64,000 nucleotides of DNA from Anthonomus grandis grandis (Eukaryota > Arthropoda > Insecta > Coleoptera > Curculionidae), in contig NC_065564.1 of the NCBI RefSeq assembly GCF_022605725.1, positions 7,852,698 through 7,916,697 of the forward strand, written 5' to 3'. Position 1 is the stretch's first letter. Each line of letters opens with the position of its first letter. The notes under the pieces were generated by a model. The model was not told the DNA's origin. It worked only from the letters and a program-made list of their open reading frames with translations, and ran no database searches. Both the position numbers and the translations under genes were made by a program. Positions 54,281 through 64,000 of this stretch are shown one piece after another.

Positions 54281-56509
54281 TAGGATTTTATATACAACTT
54301 CTGGGAATTATTCAAGATAAAAATGAAGCAAATCGCATTATTAGAAGCTGACTTACAAGGCAGAGAAGCAGGAAGAGTCTTATGAGTAAACTGGACATGA
54401 CTTACGGAAACTTCAATTAAAAATCTTGTAGTGCATTGATTTGCGTGATTTTCGTCACAAAGCAGAAGAACAGTTAATGGTGCCATTTAAAATAAAAATT
54501 ATGTCAATCTGAGAAACAGAACCAAGGTTAGGGCACGAGATAATCGGACGTGCCCAAAAATGGCCACCACCAGGATACTGAACATGGGAAAAAATTATAA
54601 AAAATCAAGTGGTACATGGATTTTACGGATTTTTCCCTGCAGCATAAAAAGAACTTCTTGGCACCATTTAAGATAAAAACCAAGCGAATCTGATGAGCAA
54701 AACTGGAGTTATAGTACAAGATTAGCAGAAGTACCAAAAAATTACCACCATCAGGATACTGAATAAGGAAAAAAATTCATAGAAAATTAAGTAGTATATG
54801 AATATGCCAAATTTTTTCTAAGAACATATAGAGAATTATTTGGCACTATTTGAGATAAAAATTAAGCAAATCCGACCAATAGAACTAGAGTTATAGTACA
54901 AAATAACCAGAAGTGCCCAAACATTACCACCATCAGGATACTGAACATGGAAAAAAAATTATAAAAAATCAAGTAGTATATGGATTTTACGTATTTTTTT
55001 CTGCAGCATAAGAAAAACTTTTTGGCACCATCTAACTTAAAAATCAAGCGAATCTGATTAATAGAACCGGAGTATGTACAAGATAATCAGAAGTACTCAA
55101 AAAAATGGCCACCATGAGGATACTAAACATTGAAAAAATTTATAAAAAATCAAGTGGTACATGGATTTTCAAGATTTTTTCCACGGGCATAAAATGAACT
55201 CCTCGGCACCTTTTGAGATAAAAATCAAGCAAATCGGACTAATAGAACTAGAGTTATAGTACAAAATAACCAGAAGTGCCCAAACATTACCACCATCAGG
55301 ATACTGAACATGGAAAAAAAATTATAAAAAATCAAGTAGTATATGGATTTTACGTATTTTTTTCTGCAGCATAAGAAAAACTTTTTGACACCATCTAATT
55401 TAAAAATCAAGCGAATCTAATTAATAGAACCGGAGTATGTACAAGATAATCAGAAGTACTCAAAAAAATGGCCACCATGAGAATACTGAACATTGAAAAA
55501 ATTTATAAAAAATCAAGTGGTACATGGATTTCCAGGATTTTTTCCACGAGCATAAAAAAAACTTCTTGGCACCATCTAAGATAAAAATCAAGCGAATCTG
55601 ATAAGCAAAACTGGAGTTATAGTAGAAGATTAGCAGAAGTACCCAAAAATTATCACTATCAGGATACTGAATACGGAAAAAAATTCGTAGAAAATTAAGT
55701 TGTATATAAAAATTCCAAATTTTTTCCAGGAACATATAGAGAATTATTTGGCACCATTTGAAATAAAAATCAAGTGAATCCGACCAACAGAACCAGAGTT
55801 ATAGTACAAAATAACCAGAAGTGCCCAAACATTACCACCATCAGGATATTGAACATGGAAAAAAAATATAAAAAATCAAGTAGTATATGGATTTTACGGA
55901 TTTTTTTCTGGAGCATAAAAAAAACTTCTTGGCACCATTTAAGATAAAAATCTAGCGAATCTGATGAACTAAACTGGAGTTATAGTACAAGATTGGCAAA
56001 AGTACCCAAAAATTACCACCATCAGGATACTGAATACGGAAAAAAATTCATAGAAAATTAAGTAGTATATGAATATGCCAAATTTTTTCCAAGAACATAT
56101 AGAGAATTATTTGGCACCATTTGAGATAAAAATTAAGCAAATCCGACCAATAGAACTAGAGTTATAGTACAAAATAACCAGAAGTGCCCAAACATTACCA
56201 CCATCAGGATACTGAACATGGAAAAAAATTTTTAAAAAATCAAGTACTACATAGATTTTTACGATTTTTTCCTTGAGCATAAAAAGAACTTCTTGGCACC
56301 ATTTAAGATAAAAATTAAGCGAATCTGATGAGCAAAACTGGAGTTATAGTACAAGATTAGCAGAGGTACCCAAAAATTATCACTATCAGGATACTGAATA
56401 CGGAAAAAAATTCGTAGAAAATTAAGTTGTATATAAAAATTCCAAATTTTTTCCAGGAACATATAGAGAATTATTTGGCACCATTTGAAATAAAAATCAA
56501 GTGAATCCG

Positions 56510-58035
56510 ACCAACAGAACCAGAGTTATAGTACAAAATAACCAGAAGTGCCCAAACATTACCACCATCAGGATATTGAACATGGAAAAAAAATATAAAA
56601 AATCAAGTAGTATATGGATTTTACGGATTTTTTTCTGGAGCATAAAAAAAACTTCTTGGCACCATTTAAGATAAAAATCTAGCGAATCTGATGAACTAAA
56701 CTGGAGTTATAGTACAAGATTGGCAAAAGTACCCAAAAATTACCACCATCAGGATACTGAATACGGAAAAAAATTCATAGAAAATTAAGTAGTATATGAA
56801 TATGCCAAATTTTTTCCAAGAACATATAGAGAATTATTTGGCACCATTTGAGATAAAAATTAAGCAAATCCGACCAATAGAACTAGAGTTATAGTACAAA
56901 ATAACCAGAAGTGCCCAAACATTACCACCATCAGGATACTGAACATGGAAAAAAATTTTTAAAAAATCAAGTACTACATAGATTTTTACGATTTTTTCCT
57001 TGAGCATAAAAAGAACTTCTTGGCACCATTTAAGATAAAAATTAAGCGAATCTGATGAGCAAAACTGGAGTTATAGTACAAGATTAGCAGAAGTACCCAA
57101 AAATTATCACTATCAGGATACTGAATACGGAAAAAAATTCGTAGAAAATTAAGTTGTATATACAAATTCCAAATTTTTTCCAGGAACATATAGAGAATTA
57201 TTTGGCACCATTTGAAATAAAAATCAAGTGAATCCGACTAACAGAACCAGAGTTATAGTACAAAATAACCAGAAGTGCCCAAACATTACCACCATCAGGA
57301 TACTGAACATGGAAAAAAAATATAAAAAATCAAGTAGTATATGGATTTTACGGATTTTTTTCCTGGAGCATAAAAAAAACTCCTTGGCACCATTTAAGAT
57401 AAAAATCAAACGAATCTGATGAACTAAACTGGAGTTATAGTACAAGATTAGCAAAAGTACCCAAAAATTACCACCATCAGGATACTGAATATGGAAAAAA
57501 ATTCATAGAAAATTAAGTAGTATATGAATATGCCAAATTTTTTCTAAGAACATATAGAGAATTATTTGGCACCATTTGAGATAAAAATTAAGTAAATCCG
57601 ACCAATAGAACTAGAGTTATAGTACAAAATAACCAGAAGTGCCCAAACATTACCACCATCAGGATACTGAACATAGAAAAAAAATTATAAAAAATCAAGT
57701 AGTATATGGATTTTACGGATTTTTTCCACTAGTATAAAAAGAACTCCTTGGCACCATTTAAGATAAAAATCAAGCGAATCTGATCAACAAAACTGGAGTT
57801 ATAGTACAAGATAATCAGAAATACCCAAAAAAATGGCCACCATCAGGATACTGAACATTGAAAAAAATTATAAAAAATCAAGTGGTACATGGATTTTCAA
57901 GATTTTTTTCACGGGCATAAAATGAACTTCTTGACACCATTTAAGATAAAAATTAAGCGAATCTGATTAATAGAACCAGAGTTATAGTACAAGATTAGCA
58001 AAAGTACCCAAAAATTACCACCATCAGGATACTGA
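56510..58035. repeat. Segmental duplicate within the 182-bp array, copy 1
   Basis: Matches 59420-60945 at a constant offset of 2,910 bp. Rare variants such as TTTTTTTCCTGGAGCATAAA near 57353, TCCACTAGTATAAAAAGAAC near 57725 and ATGGATTTTCAAGATTTTTT near 57889 are shared only by these two places. Similarity drops sharply at about 58035. Confidence 0.85.
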
Positions 58036-59419
58036 ATAAGGAAAAAAAATCATAGAAAATTAAGTAGTATATGAATATTCAAAATTTTTTCCAGGAATAT
58101 AAAAAGAATTATTTGGCATTACTTGAAATAAAAATCAAGCGAATCCGACCAATAGAACCAGAGTTATAGTACAAAATAACCAGAAGTGCCCAAACATTAC
58201 CACCACCAGGATACTAAACATGGAAAAAAAATTATAAAAAATCAAGTAGTGTATGGATTTTACGGATTTTTTCCTAAAGCATAAAAAAAACTTCTTGGCA
58301 CCATTAAATTTAAAAATCAAGCGAATCCGATTAATAGAACCGGAGTTATAGTACAAGATATTCAGAAATACCCAAAAAAATTGCCACCATCAGGATACTG
58401 AACATTGAAAAAAATTATAAAAAATCAAGTACTACATGGATTTTCACGATTTTTTCTTGGAGCATAAAAAGAACTTCTTGGCACCATTTATGATAAAAAT
58501 CAAGCGAATCTGATGAGCAAAACTGGAGTTATAGTACAAAATTAGCAGAAGTACCCAAAAATTACCACCATCAGGATACTGAATACGGAAAAAAATTCAA
58601 AGAAAATTAAGTAGTACATAAAAATTCCAAATTTTTTCCAGGAACATATAGAGAATTATTTGGCACCATTTGAGATAAAAATCAAGCGAATCCAACCAAT
58701 AGAACCCGAGTTATAGTACAAAATAACCAGAAGTGCCCAAACATTACCATCAGGATACTGAACATAGAAAAAAATATATAAAAAATCAAGTAGTACATGG
58801 ATTTCTAGAGTTTTTTCCACGAGCATAAAAAGACCTCCTTGGCACCTTTTGAGATAAAAATCAAGCAAATCGGACTAATAGAACTAAAGTTATAGTACAA
58901 AATAACCAGAAGTGCCCAAACATTACCACCATCAGCATACTGAACATGGAAAAAAAATTATAAAAATCAAGCAGTATATGGATTTTACGAATTTTTTCCT
59001 GCAGCATAAAAAAAAAATTTTGACACCATTTAGTTAAAAAATTAAGCGAATCTGATCAATAGAACCGGAGTTATAGTACAAAATAATCAGAAATACCCAT
59101 AAAAATTGGCCACCATCAGGATACTGAACATGGAAAAAAATTATAAAAAATCAAGTACTACCTGGATTTTCAGGATTTTTTCCACGAGCATAAAAAGAAC
59201 TTCTTGGCACCATCTAAGATAAAAATCAAGCGAATCTGATGAGCAAAACTGGAGTTATAGTACAAGATTAGCAAAAGTACCCAAAAATTACCACCATCAG
59301 GATACTGAATAAGGAAAAAAATTCATAGAAAATTAAGCAGTATTTAAAAATTCCAAAATTTTTCCAGGAACATATAGAGAATTATTTGGCACCATTAGAA
59401 ATAAAAATCAAGTGAATCC

Positions 59420-60945
59420 GACCAATAGAACCAGAGTTATAGTACAAAATAACCAGAAGTGCCCAAACATTACCACCATCAGGATATTGAACATGGAAAA
59501 AAATATAAAAAATCAAGTAGTATATGGATTTTACGGATTTTTTTCTGGAGCATAAAAAAAACTTCTTGGCACCATTTAAGATAAAAATCTAGCGAATCTG
59601 ATGAACTAAACTGGAGTTATAGTACAAGATTGGCAAAAGTACCCAAAAATTACCACCATCAGGATACTGAATACGGAAAAAAATTCATAGAAAATTAAGT
59701 AGTATATGAATATGCCAAATTTTTTCCAAGAACATATAGAGAATTATTTGGCACCATTTGAGATAAAAATTAAGCAAATCCGACCAATAGAACTAGAGTT
59801 ATAGTACAAAATAACCAGAAGTGCCCAAACATTACCACCATCAGGATACTGAACATGGAAAAAATTTTTTAAAAAATCAAGTACTACATAGATTTTTACG
59901 ATTTTTTCCTTGAGCATAAAAAGAACTTCTTGGCACCATTTAAGATAAAAATTAAGCGAATCTGATGAGCAAAACTGGAGTTATAGTACAAGATTAGCAG
60001 AAGTACCCAAAAATTATCACTATCAGGATACTGAATACGGAAAAAAATTCGTAGAAAATTAAGTTGTATATAAAAATTCCAAATTTTTTCCAGGAACATA
60101 TAGAGAATTATTTGGCACCATTTGAGATAAAAATCAAGTGAATCCGACCAACAGAACCAGAGTTATAGTACAAAATAACCAGAAGTGCCCAAACATTACC
60201 ACCATCAGGATACTGAACATGGAAAAAAAATATAAAAAATCAAGTAGTATATGGATTTTACGGATTTTTTTCCTGGAGCATAAAAAAAACTCCTTGGCAC
60301 CATTTAAGATAAAAATCAAACGAATCTGATGAACTAAACTGGAGTTATAGTACAAGATTAGCAAAAGTACCCAAAAATTACCACCATCAGGATACTGAAT
60401 ATGGAAAAAAATTCATAGAAAATTAAGTAGTATATGAATATGCCAAATTTTTTCTAAGAACATATAGAGAATTATTTGGCACCATTTGAGATAAAAATTA
60501 AGCAAATCCGACCAATAGAACTAGAGTTATAGTACAAAATAACCAGAAGTGCCCAAACATTACCACCATCAGGATACTGAACATAGAAAAAAAATTATAA
60601 AAAATCAAGTAGTATATGGATTTTACGGATTTTTTCCACTAGTATAAAAAGAACTCCTTGGCACCATTTAAGATAAAAATCAAGCGAATCTGATCAACAA
60701 AACTGGAGTTATAGTACAAGATAATCAGAAATACCCAAAAAAATGGCCACCATCAGGATACTGAACATTGAAAAAAATTATAAAAAATCAAGTGGTACAT
60801 GGATTTTCAAGATTTTTTTCACGGGCATAAAATGAACTTCTTGACACCATTTAAGATAAAAATTAAGTGAATCTGATTAATAGAACCAGAGTTATAGTAC
60901 AAGATTAGCAAAAGTACCCAAAAATTACCACCATCAGGATACTGA
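59420..60945. repeat. Segmental duplicate within the 182-bp array, copy 2
   Basis: Shares the rare variants of 56510-58035. Immediately to the right (60950-61130) the sequence instead follows 59310-59490 (AATTAAGCAGTATTTAAAAA, CACCATTAGAAATAAAAATC). The junction at about 60950 is thus a visible exchange point between misaligned monomers. Confidence 0.85.
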
Positions 60946-61810
60946 ATAAGAAAAAAAATTCATAGAAAATTAAGCAGTATTTAAAAATTCCAAAATTTTT
61001 CCAGGAACATATAGAGAATTATTTGGCACCATTAGAAATAAAAATCAAGTGAATCCGACCAATAGAACCAGAGTTATAGTACAAAATAACCAGAAGTGCC
61101 CAAACATTACCACCATCAGGATACTGAACATGGAAAAAAATTAATAAAAAATCAAGTAGTATATAGATTGCACGGATTTTTTCGTGTAGCATAAAAAGGA
61201 CTCTTTGGCATCATTTAAGATAAAAATCAAGCGAATCCGACCAATAGAACCAGAGTTATAGTACAAAATAACCAAAAGTGCCCGAACATTAACACCATCA
61301 GGATACTGAACAAGGAAAAAATGTATAAAAAATCAAGTGGTACGTGGATTTTCCAGATTTTTTCCAGGAGCAATAAAAAAACTACCTGGCATCATCTAAA
61401 ATAAGAACAAATCAAAGCTCGTCATGAGAAGCTGAGATATAAACCAGAGAAACGGAAAGAGTTTTAAGAGTACAATGGACCTGACTTGTAAGTTTAATAA
61501 AAAAATTTCTAGCGTCTGGATTTGCCTAATTTTTTCCACAAAGAAGAAAAAGAGTTACTGGTACCATTTAAAATAAAAATTAAGCAAATATGAGTAATAG
61601 AACCAGAGTTATGGCACAAGATAACCGGAAGCACCCAAAGTTCTTACTACCAAGAAACTATATATGGAAAAAATTTCATAAAAATTCAAATAGTACATGG
61701 ATTTTCCGGATTTTTTCCAGAAGCGTAAAGAGAACTCCTTGGCATCATTTAAGATATAAATCAAGCAAATCCCATTATTAGAAGCCAAGTTATAAGGCAG
61801 AGAACTGAGT

Positions 61811-62645
61811 AAACTTTTTTAGACGTTTATAACAAAATCAAAGCGGCGGCTAAACGTTTTTACTTTGATCTTTGCCGGCATGTGTTACATTAAAAAGTAT
61901 CGACTACTTGAACCTAAAGCTTGAGCGTTTTTTCATGTTGAAGCTCAGAATATTTAGAAAATTATATAAAAAAATATATTTCGGTTCACGTGTAAAACCT
62001 AAATTTCCATGAAAATCCTTACTTAGATTACTCCTAAATAATAACGAGAGCACCCCCACTAAAGGTAATAACAACAAAACGGGCATAATTGAAGGCATAA
62101 ACCCTCGGTAAGTTTTAAATATTCCCCGGGATAACAATGTACCGCTCGAATTTACGTTTTCATTCCCCCCATTCGCCCTTAAGTTTATTGCCGAATTTGA
62201 AGGGACGTTATCATCTGCGGGGATTTACGAGGCAAAAATAACGTGGACTTTGTTGCTGTAAAGGTCATAAGGCAGCGAAGTAATCGTTAAGTCTTGTGAA
62301 ACCGGCCTTAGATGTCAGGGTCAAGATGCGCACAACTCTGTTTTGTCACAACGGTCATACCGTTAAAGAAAATTAATAAGAAGGAGGAAGAGAGAATCTG
62401 GCAGTAAGAAGAAACAAGGCAAGGAGAACGAAGCATAGAAAGTGAAGGAAAATGGGATAGGAAGCAAACAGATCTTATTGAATCTATGACAGATGACGTA
62501 AAGAGAATAAATACTGAGAGAGACAGCAAAGACGATGGTCTGATTATTATAAAAGATTATGTGAAAAGAGACAGAGGATGTAAGAAGATCTCTGATCAAG
62601 AGTCTCGATTGCTTGTTTCAGGTTATACTCTGACAAATTTAATTT
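61811..62645. other. Low-copy DNA between two arrays
   Basis: This includes AAAGCGGCGGCTAAACG, a CCCCCCATTCGCCCTTAAGT stretch and a purine-rich tract near 62370-62600 with AGAGACAGCAAAGACGATGG. Minus-strand frames of 73-78 codons at 62308-62599 are the complement of this purine-rich tract and look like chance hydrophobic frames. No gene was recognised. Confidence 0.5.
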
Positions 62646-64000
62646 TTTTTTATTGAGTTTTTTTGATTTTCTTCCACTGTATGGCAAATATATTTAAAAT
62701 TTATTTTTTTAGATACAAGTCTAGAATTATTTTAAAGATATTTTATTTAAATTATTTACCTCTCACTCCCACAGATTGATTATCTGTAAAGAAATAAGTG
62801 TTGCAGTGCAAAGGTTCAATGTAAATTACACTTTTTATTTTTTTCTGACTTTCCTATAGAAAATCAAGAATTTCATAATAAGAGTTTTTTGATAGTTTTT
62901 TGATGATGAACATTCAGCAAAAAGATTTTTTTGATTCGGCCAACTTTTCAAAATTTCCAAATTTTTTAGCCAGTTTTCGTCCAAAACCAAAAAATTACAA
63001 TAACTTCTTTCTAGTTACTTTTTAGAAAAAATGTGTAAAGTACTTTTTAGTTTGTACTTAAAAAAGGCTTCGATTGTAAAAATAAAAAAAATTTAATTGC
63101 CCATAGATCTTGAGAAATTGTCTTTTTTTAGATAAGAGGTTTTTCAAGATTTTCTCCCACTGTAAGGAGAATAAAATGAAATTTTTTTCACGCAGTGGTA
63201 GATTTTATTATTCCAAACAACTTTTATGAAAAGTATTTTCCTGTAAACTTAACCGTTTACTTATAAAAAAATTAAAAGTGGTTTTTTAAAAAAATTGATG
63301 GGCCTACCCTTTCAATTTCTGTAATGCATGTGTTCTTATGGGAATCATACTTTTTATTTTTTTCTGACTTTCCTATGAAAAATAGAGAATTTCGTAATAA
63401 GTCTTTTTGGATAGTTTTTTGATGATGAACGTTCAGCAAAAAAAATTTTTTGATTCGGTCAACTTTTCAAAATTTCCAAATTTTTCAGCCAGTTTTGGTC
63501 TAAAACCAAAAAATGTCAATAACTTCTTTCTGGTTACTTTTTAGAAAAAATGTGTAAAATACTTTTTAGTTTGCACTTAAAAAAGGCTTCGATTGTAAAA
63601 ATAAAAAAAATTTAATTGCCCATAGATTTTGAGAAATTGTCCTTTTTTGAATAAGAGGTTTTTCTAGATTTTCTCCCACTGTATGGAGAATAAAATGGAA
63701 ATTTTTTCACACAGAGAGAGATTTTGTTATTCCAAACAACTTTTATTAAAAGTATTTTCCTGTCAACTTAACCGTTTACTTAAAAAAAAATTAAAAGTGA
63801 TTTTTGTTAAAAAATTGATGGGCTACCCTTTCCTATTTCTTATGGAAATAACACTTTTTATTTTTTTCTGACTTTCCTATGAAAAATCAAGAATTTTGTA
63901 ATAAGACTTTTTTGATACTCTTTTGATGATGAATGTTCAGCAAAAAACATTTTTTGATTCGGTCAACTTTTTAAAATTTCCAAAATTTTCAGCCAGTTTT
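62646..64000. repeat. ~505-520-bp tandem repeat, runs off the window
   Basis: ACTTTTTATTTTTTTCTGAC recurs at 62830, 63349 and 63853. GATGATGAACRTTCAGCAAA, TTGATTCGGYCAACTTTT, AAGGCTTCGATTGTAAAAAT and GATTTTCTYCCACTGTA follow in the same order in each unit. About 2.6 units are visible and the window ends inside one. The intervals are 519 and 504 bp. Confidence 0.92.

Larger units (their letters stand above)
54281..61810. repeat. ~182-bp satellite with higher-order structure (about 41 units)
   Basis: TTGGCACCATTTAAGATAAA, GAGTTATAGTACAA and CACCATCAGGATACTGAA recur about every 182 bp throughout. Successive monomers alternate between a GCCCAAACATTACCACC type and a TACCCAAAAATTACCACC type (364-bp dimer). 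Tetramers of 727 bp follow each other at about 55.74, 56.47 and 57.19 kb. A further copy of about 1.5 kb is offset by 2,910 bp (56.5-58.03 against 59.4-60.95 kb). Edge monomers at both ends are more diverged. Open frames here are satellite frames. Confidence 0.96.

Noticed and set aside
54862..60364. Repeated hydrophobic minus-strand frames (e.g. YYNSxxAHQIRL text)
   Set aside because: They follow the 182-bp satellite period. Stops interrupt at satellite-variant positions and there is no continuous frame across units.
436..64000. CRISPR array
   Set aside because: Tandem repeats here are directly adjacent 167-520-bp monomers, without short repeats plus unique spacers, and the DNA is eukaryotic in style.
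1..64000. tRNA or rRNA genes
   Set aside because: I looked for the TTCGA-type B box with a paired acceptor stem and for conserved rRNA words and saw none. A covariance-model scan could still find a degraded tRNA.

Overview
This is AT-rich eukaryotic, non-coding, satellite-dominated DNA. No protein-coding gene, tRNA or rRNA is supported. No convincing transposase, integrase or reverse transcriptase motif was recognised. The longest open frames are about 100-118 codons; the longest begin at TTG and they fall in repeats or low-complexity DNA. The style (many 167-200 bp tandem families, AT-rich islands, words such as GCCATCTTGG and TGACAGTT) suggests an arthropod, probably an insect. That assignment is inference from general appearance and is weak. 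The window could be a large intron, intergenic DNA or pericentromeric DNA.

Layout. (1) 0.4-9.2 kb: a ~200-bp satellite in four arrays, separated by spacers of which three are paralogous. (2) 9.8-32.4 kb: a domain of a dispersed repeat family built from recurring words that resemble transcription-factor sites: GCCATCTTGG or CGCCATTTTG (YY1/Pho-like), GGGCGTGGC (KLF/Sp-like), TGACAG/CTGTCA (TALE homeodomain-like) and TTACGTCA-like words (bZIP-like). Its orientation is forward at 12.0-14.1, reverse at 16.6-22.0, forward at 24.0-28.0 and mostly reverse at 28.9-32.4 kb. It contains a large inverted repeat around a ~560-bp unique centre (about 12.3-17.8 kb). Five other tandem arrays are embedded in it: 188 bp, 189 bp, 358 bp, 345 bp and 174 bp. 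(3) 32.8-35.8 kb: a 334-bp dimeric satellite whose spacing is the same in every copy. (4) 36.7-37.5 kb: a second, diverged 188-bp family. (5) 38.7-51.4 kb: a ~185-bp satellite in eight arrays that change orientation across unique spacers. Some of these arrays are bounded by conserved non-satellite flanks. (6) 51.4-54.2 kb: AT-rich low-copy DNA with a CpG-rich island at its right end that could be a reverse-strand first exon. (7) 54.3-61.8 kb: a ~182-bp satellite with nested higher-order structure (about 364, 727 and 2,910 bp). (8) 62.6-64.0 kb: a ~505-520-bp tandem repeat that runs off the window.

Interpretation. Twelve or more tandem families share 64 kb, and many share a weak core of the form ATAWCTYNG. 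Several array types recur with the same non-satellite flanks, which suggests that arrays spread as cassettes, as known for tandem-repeat-bearing non-autonomous DNA transposons and Helitron-like elements. The low-copy islands between arrays hold short C-rich tracts able to form G-quadruplexes on the minus strand. All repeat relations were read by eye, so boundaries are approximate (about +/-20 bp) and no percent identities are given.
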